DNA of 24,447 bases from Rhodoferax sp. (GCA_028711355.1 JAQTSL010000012.1:1-24447), one strand, 5' to 3'. Positions 1 to 9,065 are shown, counted from the stretch's first letter. The notes: generated from the letters alone by a model not told the origin. Program-made: numbers and translations.

Positions 1-394
1 CCTGGTTGGCCACCAGGCCGCCCTGCCCTTTGAGGGTCATTTCGCCCAGCAGGCAAGCTGCTGCCCCGTTACCGGCATGGACTGCGGCTTCAAGGTGTTT
101 GCGAGCCTGCGCAAAGTCCCCGTTGGCCAATAATTTGCGCCCGGTTTCAAAGTTTTCCGCAGATGATCCATCCACATTGGGGGCCTGGACCGCAAGCGCT
201 GGCGATGGCTGCGGTGCGGGTGACGTCGATGCTGAATTTGGAGTCGGTGCGGTCGCACTCGGTGCGCTTTGCCAATCCGTTGGGGCAGCAGAACCTAAGC
301 GTTCTTTGAGCACCAGATGCCACACCGCGGAGGCCATGGCACCCACCACGGCCAAACCGATAAGTCCTTTGGATAGCGGGGTCAAACTGGCCAT
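1..394 (-). CDS. Membrane-anchored Sel1/TPR-like repeat protein (partial)
   Basis: The frame is open from an ATG at 394 to the window edge, so the C-terminus is missing. The visible 131 residues begin with one hydrophobic segment (about residues 8-25, GLIGLAVVGAMASAVW), consistent with a signal anchor. A Ser/Thr/Pro/Ala-rich linker follows (about 35-75), then a helical repeat with Sel1-like spacing (GRKLLANGDFAQARKHLEAA, then GNGAAACLLGEM and GQGG). Sel1 and TPR repeats are protein-interaction scaffolds, here probably periplasmic. An AGGA ribosome site lies 9-10 bases before the ATG. The gene starts just after the TAG stop of the coiled-coil gene (399-401), so the two are probably cotranscribed. 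The exact function is unknown. Confidence 0.7.
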   Translation of the reverse strand, partial: MASLTPLSKGLIGLAVVGAMASAVWHLVLKERLGSAAPTDWQSAPSATAPTPNSASTSPAPQPSPALAVQAPNVDGSSAENFETGRKLLANGDFAQARKHLEAAVHAGNGAAACLLGEMTLKGQGGLVANQ

Positions 395-398
395 TTTT

Positions 399-1097
399 CT
401 ATTCCTGTACGTTGGTTTTTGAGACGCCAACCTGGCCTGAAAGACTTTGCAAGCGCTGGCTGACCTGGGCTACTTCGGCCAATTCTCGGGCGATCTGTTC
501 GCGCGCAGTTTTCATGTTGACCTCTTGGGTGGCGATCTCTTGTGCCGATCGGCTCAGCTCTCGCTCCACCAAGCCTTCGAGTTCAGCCATCTGCTTGCGG
601 ATGTCGCCCACCACTTTTTCCTGGCGGCTGGTCACCGCGTCTAGCCGCGCCTGGGTTTCCAATTCAAGTTGCTGCAGACTCCCAGTGATGCTGCTGGCGT
701 GCGCGGCCAGTGCCTGTATTTTTGCAGCGGCATCATTGAGCGGGTCATCAATCGACCAGGACTCGTCGGCGGCGTCCATGGCGTTGATGGCCATCTGGCG
801 CGTTGCTGGGTCCATGGCGCTCAAACCATCCATCAGCCGCATCAGCCGCTCCGCCGGATACAGCGAGGGGTTGACACCATGATCGCTATAAATGCGATCC
901 AGGTTAAGTGTCACGTTCACCCCTACACCAGGTTCGACTGGTGAGGTGAGCACGGGGGAACCATCGGTTGGTGTTGGAGTGGGGGTTGAGGTTTGATGTG
1001 TGGCCGCAGCGTTTGTGCTTTCATTCGTTGATAGGCCCGCCGGAATGTCTCGTTTGACCAGACCAGCTTTCTCCAAAAAATCCATCATGCCTTTCAT
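399..1097 (-). CDS. Coiled-coil protein of unknown function
   Basis: This 232-residue protein is not assigned to a family. It has a short N-terminal segment (MKGMMDFLEKAGLVKR), a low-complexity Thr/Pro/Ser linker (about 25-58, including TSTPTPTPTD), a compact middle region (about 60-125) and a long heptad-rich helix (about 130-225) typical of a coiled coil. There is no signal peptide or membrane segment. Of the clustered ATG codons at 1097, 1088 and 1085, the first is favoured because AAAGG lies about 8 bases upstream of it. The stop is 5 bases ahead of the membrane-anchored repeat protein, so a functional pair is plausible. It may be a structural or scaffolding partner, but this is inference only. 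Confidence 0.7.
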   Translation of the reverse strand: MKGMMDFLEKAGLVKRDIPAGLSTNESTNAAATHQTSTPTPTPTDGSPVLTSPVEPGVGVNVTLNLDRIYSDHGVNPSLYPAERLMRLMDGLSAMDPATRQMAINAMDAADESWSIDDPLNDAAAKIQALAAHASSITGSLQQLELETQARLDAVTSRQEKVVGDIRKQMAELEGLVERELSRSAQEIATQEVNMKTAREQIARELAEVAQVSQRLQSLSGQVGVSKTNVQE

Positions 1098-1446
1098 GGC
1101 TTATACCTTTGTCAATTGTTGCTTTGCAGCAGTATTTGTCCTGTAGTGGAACGTGCATTTAACCGAGAAAATCAGCACTGGCAGTTTAATACCCATTGGC
1201 GGAAATTTGATAGAACACAGGCCTACTTAACGATAACCAAAAATTGGGACCAATCGTGGCAACACCTATCAAGTTTCCTTGAACAGGCTGGCCCACAGTG
1301 GACATTGAATGGCAAGACACTGATTGTTATTGATCGCTTGTGGCTTTACTCGCCGATTTGAACCTCAAGGCCACTACCGCCAATGAAAAAACTGCCATTC
1401 ACAGTCATGCACCTGACCCGGTCACCTTGGTGTGCGTAGCGGTTTT
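1098..1446. other. Intergenic region between lnt and the coiled-coil gene
   Basis: This stretch of about 350 bases lies downstream of lnt and upstream of the minus-strand coiled-coil gene. It must hold the promoter of the latter, but I see no convincing -35/-10 pair. A possible 81-codon plus-strand frame (1116-1361) has unconvincing composition and no family resemblance. The only clear structure is the hairpin repeat at its left-gene end (about 1386-1446). Confidence 0.6.
1386..1446 (+). repeat. Interspersed hairpin repeat, copy 1; likely lnt terminator
   Basis: This is the first of three copies of an intergenic sequence with the core CCTGACCCRGTC followed by GTGCGT. It shares GTGCGTAGCGGTTTTC with copy 3 at 23193-23245. 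The outer arms AAAACTGC and GCGGTTTT can pair with one mismatch. It starts directly at the lnt TAG stop. Read on the minus strand it ends in a run of six T after GGCAG, so it could act as the lnt terminator. Relative to the other copies it carries about 10 extra bases between the left arm and the core. Confidence 0.55.
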
Positions 1447-3045
1447 CTAACAACGCAAGGCGCGCCGTCGCTGCAACCATGCCAGCCCCGCCACCGTGCC
1501 CAGCGCCAACGCCCACAGCGGCAGTTGACCCCAACGGGCGCTCCAGCGCGCGTAGGGCGTCAGGCCGCTGCGCCCCTGAACGGTGGCGTGCAGCGCGCCC
1601 ACGGTGTGTGGCGCGATCTGATGCGTGACCACGCCCCGATGATCCACGATGGCGCTGCGCCCGGTATTGGTCGCCAATAGAAATGTCCGGTCAAACTCCA
1701 GCGCGCGCGCCCGGGCTATCTGCAAATGCTGGTCCATCGCCAGATGTTGGCCAAACCAGCCCAGGTTGCTGACGTTCAACAGCAGGGTGGGCGCGGTAGC
1801 CAGATCCACAAACTGGGTGGCCAGCTCTTCGCTGAACAGGTTTTCATAGCAAATGGTTGCTGCCAGGCGTTGGCCGTTCCAGTCAAAGGTGGGCTGCGGC
1901 AAGCCACCACGCTCAAAGTCACCCAACGGGATCTGCATCAGGTTGGTAAACCAGCGAAACAGCGGCGGGATGAATTCGCCGAACGGCACCAGGTGGTGCT
2001 TGTCGTAGCGCCACGGCGGGCTCAGGCCGGGGCGCCAACCCACCACCGAATTGGTGTAACCACGCTCAACATCGCCCAGCGGCATACCCACCAGCGCCGC
2101 CTGTTCGCCGCTCGCAAAGCGTTGCGCAAGCGCCTGCCAATAACCGTCTGGCAGTTGCGCAGGCAACACCGGTAAAGCGGTTTCGGGGGTAATGACCAGG
2201 TCACCGTCTGCGCTCTGCAGTTGCTCGCCGTACCAGCGCAGGGACTTCAACACGCCGCTGGCTGGTTGAAATTTTTCTTCTTGCGCAATGTTGCCTTGCA
2301 GCAACGTGACACGCAGTTCACCCTGGGGCACACCAGTGCTGACCGGCAGTGCCGCCGGCACCAGCCACAGCGCAGCCAGCGCGCCAGCCGCCGCCATTCT
2401 GCTGCGCCAGCTACTGGCCCTGATCAGCAGCGCCAAAACAGCGGCGACGGCGGCAGCCAACGCGCCGGTGCCGTAACTGCCAAGCCAGGCCAGCCACGCC
2501 TGGAGTGGGCCAGTGACGTGTGCATAGCCAACGCCGCCCCAGCCAAACCCGGTCAGCCACTGACCCCGCGCGAGCTCAGCCAATAACCAAAGCGCTGCAA
2601 AACAAAGAGCAGTCAGCGCATGATTGACGCCCGCTAGAAGCTTAAAACAAGCACAAGCCAAGGCGTAATAAAGGGCCAACGCAGCGGCCAGCGCCAGCAC
2701 CGCCAAAGCAGACAGAACGGCGCTCAGATCGCCGTAGCTGTGCATCGATACGTAAAGCCAGCCAAAGCTGGCACTCAGCCAGGCCAGGGCAAACAACCAG
2801 CCCAGAGCGGCGGCACGCCAGGCGGTCGCGCAGCGCAGCAGCAACGTTACCAATGCCGACATCGACAAAATCTGCAGCCCCCACAGTGGTTCGCCCGTCG
2901 GCACCGCCCAGCGCAAAAACTGCAACTCGCCCCACGGCCACGCCAGACTGGCCGCCTGCAAGGCGCCAGCCAGCAGTGCCAGCAGGGCCGCCATTGGCAA
3001 CGTTACAGCGCGTGCGCCGCGGGACGGCACTTCAGCTTGCGTCAT
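1447..3045 (-). CDS. lnt: Apolipoprotein N-acyltransferase
   Basis: Lnt transfers an acyl chain from a phospholipid to the N-terminal cysteine of apolipoproteins, the last step of lipoprotein maturation, in the inner membrane. The protein (532 residues; E. coli about 512) has about seven hydrophobic helices in its first 230 residues, then a nitrilase-type domain (about 245-480) and a C-terminal helix. The expected catalytic triad is visible: Glu288 in TPETALP, Lys349 in YDKHHLVPFGEF and Cys399 in TICYENLF, plus the NVSNLGWFG motif. The frame could also open at the TTG at 3048, but the adjacent ATG at 3045 is the better start. It overlaps the end of corC by 14 bases, so translation is probably coupled. 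The corC-lnt arrangement is common in proteobacteria. Confidence 0.96.
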   Translation of the reverse strand: MTQAEVPSRGARAVTLPMAALLALLAGALQAASLAWPWGELQFLRWAVPTGEPLWGLQILSMSALVTLLLRCATAWRAAALGWLFALAWLSASFGWLYVSMHSYGDLSAVLSALAVLALAAALALYYALACACFKLLAGVNHALTALCFAALWLLAELARGQWLTGFGWGGVGYAHVTGPLQAWLAWLGSYGTGALAAAVAAVLALLIRASSWRSRMAAAGALAALWLVPAALPVSTGVPQGELRVTLLQGNIAQEEKFQPASGVLKSLRWYGEQLQSADGDLVITPETALPVLPAQLPDGYWQALAQRFASGEQAALVGMPLGDVERGYTNSVVGWRPGLSPPWRYDKHHLVPFGEFIPPLFRWFTNLMQIPLGDFERGGLPQPTFDWNGQRLAATICYENLFSEELATQFVDLATAPTLLLNVSNLGWFGQHLAMDQHLQIARARALEFDRTFLLATNTGRSAIVDHRGVVTHQIAPHTVGALHATVQGRSGLTPYARWSARWGQLPLWALALGTVAGLAWLQRRRALRC

Positions 3046-3898
3046 CAACTGCCGGGGTGACCTTGAACCATTTCACCGCGCCACCCCGGGTGTGCAGCAC
3101 AACAAAGTTCAGCCCGGCTATGACGTGATGCTCACCGCGTTTGGGAACGTGCCCCATTTCGTGGGCGATCAGGCCACCAATGGTTTCGAAGCTGTCCTGC
3201 GGATCAGAGCCTTCCAGCTTGACGCCAAACGAAGCTTCAACGCGCTCGATCGGCGTGTCGCCGCTGACACGGTGGCTTTTATCGGGCAGCCCAAAGATGT
3301 CGCCTTCATCGTCAGCAATGTCAAACTCGTCCTCAATCTCGCCGACGATCTGTTCCAGCACATCTTCAATGGTCACCAGCCCGGCGACGCGCCCGAATTC
3401 GTCGATGACGATGGCCAGGTGGTTATGGTTGCTTTGAAAATCGCTCAGCAGATCGTTCAAGCCTTTGCTTTCAGGCACAAAAACGGCCGGGCGCAGCAAG
3501 GCGCGGATATTGAGCTCGGGTGCGCGCTGTAGCTTGAGCAAGTCCTTGGCCATCAAAATGCCAATGATGTTTTCACGATCGTTTTCATAGACCGGAAAGC
3601 GCGAGTGCGCGGTATCGATCACGCCGTGCATCACCACGTCGTACGGGTCATCAATATTGACCAAATCCATGCGCGGGGTTGACACCATAACGTCGCCCGC
3701 GCTCATGTCGGCCATGCCGATCACGCCTTCGAGCATCTTGCGTGAGTCGGCGCCGATCAACTGGTTTTGTTCGGCTTCGGCCAGCGTTTCTATCAGCTCG
3801 TCGGTGGAATCCGGTCCGGGGTGAATGAACTCGGCGACTTTTTGCAGGAAGGTGCGGGAATCTTCGCGCTCAGGGCGAGCAGGATGGGGATCAGACAC
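3032..3898 (-). CDS. corC: CorC/HlyC-family CBS-domain protein
   Basis: This 288-residue protein matches the short soluble CorC form (E. coli 292 residues) that lacks the DUF21 membrane domain. Order: N-terminal helix with the SRKMLEGV segment (51-58), a CBS pair (about 68-195, including DVMVSTPRMDLV, SRFPVYE and VIDEFGRVAGLVTIEDVLE), an acidic linker with EIEDEFD, and a C-terminal CorC_HlyC domain (about 205-285, ending in VVLHTRGGAVKWFKVTP). The family is linked to Mg/Co efflux and envelope integrity, but the biochemical role is not settled. The start is GTG (3896-3898) with no strong ribosome site. The stop overlaps the lnt start. It follows the GNAT gene by 63 bases on the same strand. 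Confidence 0.93.
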   Translation of the reverse strand: MSDPHPARPEREDSRTFLQKVAEFIHPGPDSTDELIETLAEAEQNQLIGADSRKMLEGVIGMADMSAGDVMVSTPRMDLVNIDDPYDVVMHGVIDTAHSRFPVYENDRENIIGILMAKDLLKLQRAPELNIRALLRPAVFVPESKGLNDLLSDFQSNHNHLAIVIDEFGRVAGLVTIEDVLEQIVGEIEDEFDIADDEGDIFGLPDKSHRVSGDTPIERVEASFGVKLEGSDPQDSFETIGGLIAHEMGHVPKRGEHHVIAGLNFVVLHTRGGAVKWFKVTPAVDDAS

Positions 3899-3961
3899 GG
3901 CCGGATTGGCAGGATATGCAGTGGTTGAACAAGCCGTAAGGATAGCGGAAAAATCTGACCG

Positions 3962-4705
3962 TCATTTGTCAATGGTCACACGCTTGTTGGCCCGTCGATC
4001 CGGGTCCCCCGGCTGCCAGCCATGGACCATGGCGTTGAGCGTCTTGCGAATGAATTTGGCCTGTAGCTTGATCTGGTAATTGGCGTTCGCCAACTGCTCT
4101 TCAATCATTTCCGTTACCCGCGTGTCAAGCGTTGCCGGTGGCAACAGCAAATGACCTTCAGACTCGGCACCGTCACGCTCGACCTTGGCGCCGGCACTTC
4201 TGGCTATTCTCAACATAGCGGTGTTTTCACTGAGCACGTGAACATACATGGTGCGAACGCCTTCGTTGCGCGCGTGCATGACGGCCCGCTCAAACAACCG
4301 GGCACCGTAGCCGCGCCCGCGCACGTGTTGCAAAACCGACACACCAAACTCGGCGCCGGCCTGGCTGCGGTCAAGGTCTGAATAGGCCAGATGCGCCATT
4401 GCAATCAGCTTGAGATGCCGGTTGTAAATGCCAAAGATTTCGTCGCGGTCAAAGTTGAGTCCATCGACGTAGCGCTGAATCTGCTGGTCGTTGGCAGCGT
4501 AGCCAAATCTGAAATAGCGGTCGTGCGCGTTGAGTTCTTTCAAATGAGCGGCGATGCGACTGCGGTGGTTGGCGCCGAGCGAGCGGATCGGCACCATCAG
4601 GTCGGGCTGGCGCGGCTCCCGCGGGGCGGGCACCAGCGCACCACCGGCAGCAGGCTGCGGCGTCAACTCTGGCGAGAGGGATGGCTCTTCGTGATTTGTC
4701 AGCAT
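3962..4705 (-). CDS. GNAT-family N-acetyltransferase
   Basis: This 247-residue protein has a Pro/Ala-rich N-terminal tail (about 1-36), then a GNAT fold. The acetyl-CoA binding motif A is clear: beta strand AEFGVSVL followed by QHVRGRGYGARLFERAV (about 118-142). A later strand-helix (RTMYVHVLSENTAMLRIARSAG, about 151-172) forms the family's motif B region. The C-terminus (about 190-247) is an extra helical extension. The substrate cannot be read from the sequence. The presence of the segment AHDRYFRFGYA (about 60-70) is typical of GNATs found in stand-alone or acyl-CoA-synthetase-fused forms. It is the first gene of a likely GNAT-corC-lnt transcription unit. The start ATG has no clear Shine-Dalgarno. 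Confidence 0.85.
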   Translation of the reverse strand: MLTNHEEPSLSPELTPQPAAGGALVPAPREPRQPDLMVPIRSLGANHRSRIAAHLKELNAHDRYFRFGYAANDQQIQRYVDGLNFDRDEIFGIYNRHLKLIAMAHLAYSDLDRSQAGAEFGVSVLQHVRGRGYGARLFERAVMHARNEGVRTMYVHVLSENTAMLRIARSAGAKVERDGAESEGHLLLPPATLDTRVTEMIEEQLANANYQIKLQAKFIRKTLNAMVHGWQPGDPDRRANKRVTIDK

Positions 4706-4779
4706 GAATGGAATATAAGGGTTTTCCCTAGTTATTGCCCTCTAGTTCACTATACCCATTTTTTATCTTGGAAGATATA

Positions 4780-5415
4780 TCAATCCAGCACATACGGGTT
4801 GCTGCGCCGCTCGCGGCCAAACGTGCTCTCGGGGCCGTGGCCGGGGATGAACACCGTGTCGTCGCCCATTGGCCAGAGACGCTGCTGGATGCTGGCGATC
4901 AGCGCGGCGTGGTCACTCTGCGGGAAATCAGTGCGACCAATGGAGCCAGCAAACAACACGTCGCCGACAAACGCGCGCCGCGCCTGCGGCGAATAAAACA
5001 CCACATGCCCGGGGGTGTGCCCTGGGCAGTGACGTACCTGCAACGTGCACTGACCGACTGTCACCGTGTCGCCGTCGTGCAGCCAGCGCGTGGGGGTGAA
5101 CACCAGCGCGGGCGCAAAGTCAAACATCCGGCTCTGCGCGGGCAGGCCGTCGATCCAGAACTGGTCGGCTGGGTGCGGTCCGATGATCGGCAACCCCAAC
5201 CGCTGCGCCAGTTCACCGGCGCCGCCAGCGTGATCAATGTGGCCGTGGGTCAGCCAGATTTGCCTGAGCTGAAGCTTCAAACGACTGACTTCGGCCAGGA
5301 TGACATCCAGATCGCCACCCGGGTCGATCACCGCCGCTTGCCAAGTCTGGTCACACCAGACCAACGAACAATTCTGGGCAAAAGGTGTCACTGGGACGGT
5401 AAGGTACTGGAACAT
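4780..5415 (-). CDS. gloC: MBL-fold hydrolase, YcbL/GloC-type glyoxalase II
   Basis: This is a 211-residue metallo-beta-lactamase-fold protein, close to the length of E. coli YcbL/GloC (215). The metal site is complete: THGHIDHAGG (His57, His59, Asp61, His62), His133 in CPGHTPGHVVF, Asp152 in FVGDVLF and His193 in FIPGHGPES. The short length, lacking the C-terminal glutathione-binding helices of classical GloB, and the GSIGRTDFP segment place it with the YcbL group, which hydrolyses S-lactoylglutathione in methylglyoxal detoxification. It lies 23 bases after the DUF294 gene stop and is probably the last gene of that operon. A related persulfide dioxygenase is less likely because the sequence reads as YcbL-like throughout. 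Confidence 0.88.
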   Translation of the reverse strand: MFQYLTVPVTPFAQNCSLVWCDQTWQAAVIDPGGDLDVILAEVSRLKLQLRQIWLTHGHIDHAGGAGELAQRLGLPIIGPHPADQFWIDGLPAQSRMFDFAPALVFTPTRWLHDGDTVTVGQCTLQVRHCPGHTPGHVVFYSPQARRAFVGDVLFAGSIGRTDFPQSDHAALIASIQQRLWPMGDDTVFIPGHGPESTFGRERRSNPYVLD

Positions 5416-5438
5416 GGAACGGCCTGCCTTTTGTCAGC

Positions 5439-7316
5439 TTAACCAAACTGCCCACCAGCATAGCGCTGCTGTAGCACACTCTGCAACGTTTGCACCACGC
5501 TGAAGGCTTCTTTGAGGTGGCTGCGTTCGAAGTTGCTGAGCTCTTCCAGCGCTAAAAAGTTATCGGGGTCTTTGCCTTGCCGGGTTTGGCGCGCCTGGTG
5601 CGCGATACGCAGTTTACCCAGAAATTCCAGCGCATCGCGCAGGTCGCGTGCGCCCTGTTTGCTGACTTCGCCCGCCTGCGCCGACACCTCCAGTCGGTCG
5701 TGCGTGTTGGCCACCGACACACCGGCGGCCAACGCGTAGATGCGCGCCAGATCGACAATCGGCACGATGCCGCTGTGCTTGAGGTCCACCGTGTTAGGGT
5801 GTTCGCTGCCCTTGACCAGCGAGATGGTGCCAAACAGGCCCAGTGGCGGACGGTGCTTGAGCGCGTTGCTGACCATATGCGCCAGAAACAGGCTGTTACC
5901 CTTGGTCAGGCGCAGCACGTCCTGGCGCAGGCTCTCCAGCAGGTCGGTCTTGCCGTGAATCACGCGCAGGTCAAAAAACACGCAGGTCAGCATCAGCGCC
6001 TTGGGTTTGGGCTGCTCGATCCATTTGCGGAAATATTCGGCCCACACCTGGCGCGGCTGACGCCACTGCTCGGTCATCGCCATCATCTCGCCGGGGCAAT
6101 GGATGTAGCCGCATTCGGCCAGCCCGTCGCAGACGTATTTACTCAATCGCCTAAAGTAGTCGCCGTGTGCTGCCGAGTCATAGCGGTCGTCCAGGATCAG
6201 GCAGTTGTCCTGGTCACTCTTGGCGGTCTGTTCGCTGCGCGCCTGGCTGCCAGCCGCTACCCACGCGTAGTCCACCGGCGCCGGCCCCAGTTGCAATTCG
6301 GCCAATTGGATCAGGCGCGTGGTCAGTGCGTCGGTGATGGCGGTGATGATGTGGCCGGTGCTATAGGCGCTGGCGTCGGCGGCGGCCAGGTGTTGCTGTA
6401 GCAGTTTGACGTGCCCACTGATCTGCTTGAGCCCGTCCAGCGTGCGCTGCTTGTAGATGTCGCCCGCCAGATACACCGCCGAGGTGCTGTGCTGCTCGGT
6501 CAGGTCGGTGGTGGTGATCATGCCAGCAATTTTGGCGCCATCCATCACCGGCATATGGTGGATGTTGTGGCGCGCCATCAGCAACAGCGCTTCAAACGCC
6601 GGGCTGTTGGCGGCCACCGTCATCGGCGCCAGCGTGGCGATGTCTGACACCGGTCGGTTGATGTCCAGCCCTTGTGCCACCGCGCGGTTGCGCAGGTCGC
6701 GGTCGGTCACCAGACCAAACAGCAAGCCCTGTTCGATCAGCAGCACCGACGAAACGCGCAGGTCGGCCATCTGCTGCGCGGTGGCCTGGATGGTGGTGTC
6801 AGGGGCGACCGTGATGGGTGCGCGCTTGATCAGCGTCTTGATCGGCGTGCCGAGCAAGTTCAACGCTGCCGACGCTTCGCTGGTGGAACCCATGGCGCGA
6901 TCATCTGGCTCCAGCGGCTCGATCGACGGAAAAAAATAAAACAGCGATGGAAATTTTTCGCACAACTGTTGCAGCGCCTGCGGCGCCAGCCAGGCCATGT
7001 CGCAGTCACTCACGGCCTTGGCCTGCCAAGTGGGTAACTGGCGCTGCGGTGTCACGCCAAAGCCGAGCATCTGCCCGGCCCACAGTCGCACCGACAACCC
7101 CAGGTCGGGGTCACTGAGCTGCACTTCGCCGCTCAGGATCAATCCCAGCCGGGTCGGCAACTGGCCCTGCGTCAGCAGCAGGCCGTTGGCCTGCGCTGGC
7201 TCGGTGCGGAACTGGCTGGCCAGTTGTTCCAGTACCTTTTTGCTGAGCTGCCCCCAGATCGGGTGGCTGGCCAGCAAAACGCCCAGTGGCAAGTTTCGTT
7301 TGGAGCGGTGCGGCAT
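5439..7316 (-). CDS. cNMP-binding/CBS/DUF294 nucleotidyltransferase-like signalling protein
   Basis: This 625-residue cytoplasmic protein has a Crp-like cyclic-nucleotide-binding domain (about 17-125, with LGLILSGEVQLSD), two CBS domains (about 155-210 with SVLLIEQGLLFGLVTDRDLR; about 225-275 with HHMPVMDGAKIAGMITTTDL), a GlnD-like nucleotidyltransferase domain (DUF294, about 300-440) carrying GSQARSEQTAKSDQDN at 356-371, and the DUF294 C-terminal helical domain (about 480-620). The family resembles the uridylyltransferase part of GlnD and is thought to modify or sense nucleotides; no substrate is established. The Crp-like part lacks an obvious phosphate-binding cassette, so ligand binding is uncertain. 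It sits 20 bases after the DUF2721 gene and 23 bases before gloC. Confidence 0.92.
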   Translation of the reverse strand: MPHRSKRNLPLGVLLASHPIWGQLSKKVLEQLASQFRTEPAQANGLLLTQGQLPTRLGLILSGEVQLSDPDLGLSVRLWAGQMLGFGVTPQRQLPTWQAKAVSDCDMAWLAPQALQQLCEKFPSLFYFFPSIEPLEPDDRAMGSTSEASAALNLLGTPIKTLIKRAPITVAPDTTIQATAQQMADLRVSSVLLIEQGLLFGLVTDRDLRNRAVAQGLDINRPVSDIATLAPMTVAANSPAFEALLLMARHNIHHMPVMDGAKIAGMITTTDLTEQHSTSAVYLAGDIYKQRTLDGLKQISGHVKLLQQHLAAADASAYSTGHIITAITDALTTRLIQLAELQLGPAPVDYAWVAAGSQARSEQTAKSDQDNCLILDDRYDSAAHGDYFRRLSKYVCDGLAECGYIHCPGEMMAMTEQWRQPRQVWAEYFRKWIEQPKPKALMLTCVFFDLRVIHGKTDLLESLRQDVLRLTKGNSLFLAHMVSNALKHRPPLGLFGTISLVKGSEHPNTVDLKHSGIVPIVDLARIYALAAGVSVANTHDRLEVSAQAGEVSKQGARDLRDALEFLGKLRIAHQARQTRQGKDPDNFLALEELSNFERSHLKEAFSVVQTLQSVLQQRYAGGQFG

Positions 7317-7336
7317 GATGAAACGCTTTCAAAAGG

Positions 7337-7798
7337 TCAGGAGCTGCCGGCGCGCACATTCCGACCAAATTTGAGGATGCGGGTGGCGATCAGGGTTTCG
7401 GCCAGAAAACACAGCAGGGCCAGCAGAAAGCAACTTACGCCCAGCAAAAACAGCAGGGTGGCAATCCGAAAAATCTGCATCTCGGTAGTTTCGCCCAGAA
7501 ATAACGCCATGATCGTCAGCCCGATCATGATGGCGCAAAACGTCAACAACGCGATGCAGGTGTTGACCAGTGCGCCACGGCGGCGCAACTGGTGCAATTC
7601 GTCAAACGCCGCCAGCATTGGGTCGTCGGTTGATGCCTTATCGATGCGGTCTTCTAACACGCGGGCGCGGTCGATGATGCGCGCCAGCCGCCCGGCCACG
7701 CTGCCGATCATGCCCGCCACAGCGGTCAGCAGAAACACCGGCGCCACGGCGAGTTGGATGCCGTGGGTGACGGTGTCAAGGTCGGTGGCAAAAAACAT
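7337..7798 (-). CDS. DUF2721 family membrane protein
   Basis: This small integral membrane protein carries the DUF2721 signature IQLAVAPVFLLTAVAGMIG followed by a conserved cytoplasmic stretch RLARIIDRARVLED, then a pair of long hydrophobic helices near the C-terminus (TCIALLTFCAIMIGLTIMALFL and FRIATLLFLLGVSCFLLALLC regions). I chose the ATG at 7798 (153 residues) because family members begin just before the first helix and a GGA lies upstream. An in-frame ATG at 7870 gives 177 residues and overlaps the preceding MFS stop as ATGA, which favours coupling; it remains a real alternative. Function is unknown. It is the middle gene of the HAD-MFS-DUF2721-DUF294-gloC run. Confidence 0.85.
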   Translation of the reverse strand: MFFATDLDTVTHGIQLAVAPVFLLTAVAGMIGSVAGRLARIIDRARVLEDRIDKASTDDPMLAAFDELHQLRRRGALVNTCIALLTFCAIMIGLTIMALFLGETTEMQIFRIATLLFLLGVSCFLLALLCFLAETLIATRILKFGRNVRAGSS

Positions 7799-7866
7799 GG
7801 TGTTTCCAGTAACAGAATGGCGGACTGTAGCAAGCGCAATGTTAGAGCCATGCGACTGCGGTAAAT

Positions 7867-9060
7867 TCATCGTTGCTCAGCGGCTCGTTGGGTGTTAAGA
7901 AGTGCAGTCAGTCCGATTGCCGCCACACTCAACGTAAAGACCGGAAAGCCAACGCTCAAAGTATGCTCAATCAGCACGCCGCACAGGCCAGAGGCCACCA
8001 GCCCGCCCAGCGTGTAGGTGAGCACCAGCACGGCGGTGCTGTTGACCAGCGCCAGCCCTTTTTCGCGTGCGCCAATGTCTATCATGGCCAAGGTGTAAAG
8101 CGCGCCGCCAGCGGCACCCCAAACGCCCACCATCGGCCACACCAGCCAGCTCTGCTGTACCACCCACAGGCTAGCCGTGGTGGCCAGCAAAATCAGCGCG
8201 GAAAAAGCAGTCATCAGGGTTCGCCGCCCCAGGGATGGGATGGCAAATTGGTCGGCCAGGATGCCCGCAGGCATCGCCACCAGGGTACTGCCGGTGCCGC
8301 TGACCGCCACCAAAAAGGCGGCAGCACTGGCACTCAGGCCCAGGGTCAGTCCGTACAGGGGCAGAATGGAGGCTAGCCCGAGTTCAAAAAAACCACCGAC
8401 AAAACCCGCCAGCATGATCACCGGGTGGCTCAGCACGGCGTGCCACAAGCCGCTAAAGCCCACGCGTGTGTTGGCAGTGTCGTGCGCAGGCGGCAGCACG
8501 GGGATCAAGGCTGTTGCGGCCAGGCCGGCGCCAAGCAGGGCCAGCACCAGCCATGGCGCGTAGTCGCTGTCAGGGCCGACCCAGACCAGCAGGGTCGGGC
8601 CAATCACAAAGGTCAGACCGATCATGGTGGCAAAGGCCCCGATGGTGCGGCCGATTTGCCCCGGTGGGGCAAATTCGGCAATAAAGGCTTCGGCCAGCAC
8701 CCAGCGCAAGCCGTCGGCCAGGCCGGCAATCAAAATTGCAGCCAGCCACAGCCACAGGTTGCTGGTTGTGAAATAGACCAGCGCGGCCACCAGCGGCATG
8801 GCTGAAGACAGCCACATTGCGGTTCTGTGTCCCAGCTTTTGCGTCACCAGGGACGCAAACGGGGTCATGATGAAAATGCCCAGCCAAGTGGAAGCGGCAA
8901 ACAAGCCGGCCACGCTGGTCGAGACCTCGGCTTTTTTTAGCATCAGCAAGACCAAGGGCGACAACATGAACACCCCGGAAAGCTGAAACAGGGTCGAGAC
9001 AAAGACGCTGACAAGCCCAATTTTTGAAGCAGGCGCGTGCGCCTGTTGTGCAGTTGCCAT
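7867..9060 (-). CDS. Major facilitator superfamily transporter
   Basis: This 397-residue protein has about twelve hydrophobic helices arranged as two halves. Features include the loop after helix 2 (ASLVTQKLGHRTAMWLSS, the usual MFS motif A position), a conserved helix 4 region (ILIAGLADGLRWVLAEAFIAE) and a second-half equivalent (PAGILADQFAIPSLGRRTLM). The substrate cannot be inferred. I chose the ATG at 9060, five bases after the HAD gene stop, over a TTG at 9075 that would lie inside that gene. Its stop overlaps a possible start of the DUF2721 gene (ATGA at 7870-7867). Position between a sugar-phosphatase-like gene and signalling genes suggests a small-solute exporter or importer, but this is a guess. 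Confidence 0.9.
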   Translation of the reverse strand: MATAQQAHAPASKIGLVSVFVSTLFQLSGVFMLSPLVLLMLKKAEVSTSVAGLFAASTWLGIFIMTPFASLVTQKLGHRTAMWLSSAMPLVAALVYFTTSNLWLWLAAILIAGLADGLRWVLAEAFIAEFAPPGQIGRTIGAFATMIGLTFVIGPTLLVWVGPDSDYAPWLVLALLGAGLAATALIPVLPPAHDTANTRVGFSGLWHAVLSHPVIMLAGFVGGFFELGLASILPLYGLTLGLSASAAAFLVAVSGTGSTLVAMPAGILADQFAIPSLGRRTLMTAFSALILLATTASLWVVQQSWLVWPMVGVWGAAGGALYTLAMIDIGAREKGLALVNSTAVLVLTYTLGGLVASGLCGVLIEHTLSVGFPVFTLSVAAIGLTALLNTQRAAEQR

Positions 9061-9065
9061 CGCGC

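Noticed and set aside
1116..1361. Plus-strand 81-codon frame between lnt and the coiled-coil gene
   Set aside because: No ribosome site, no family resemblance, and composition like non-coding sequence.
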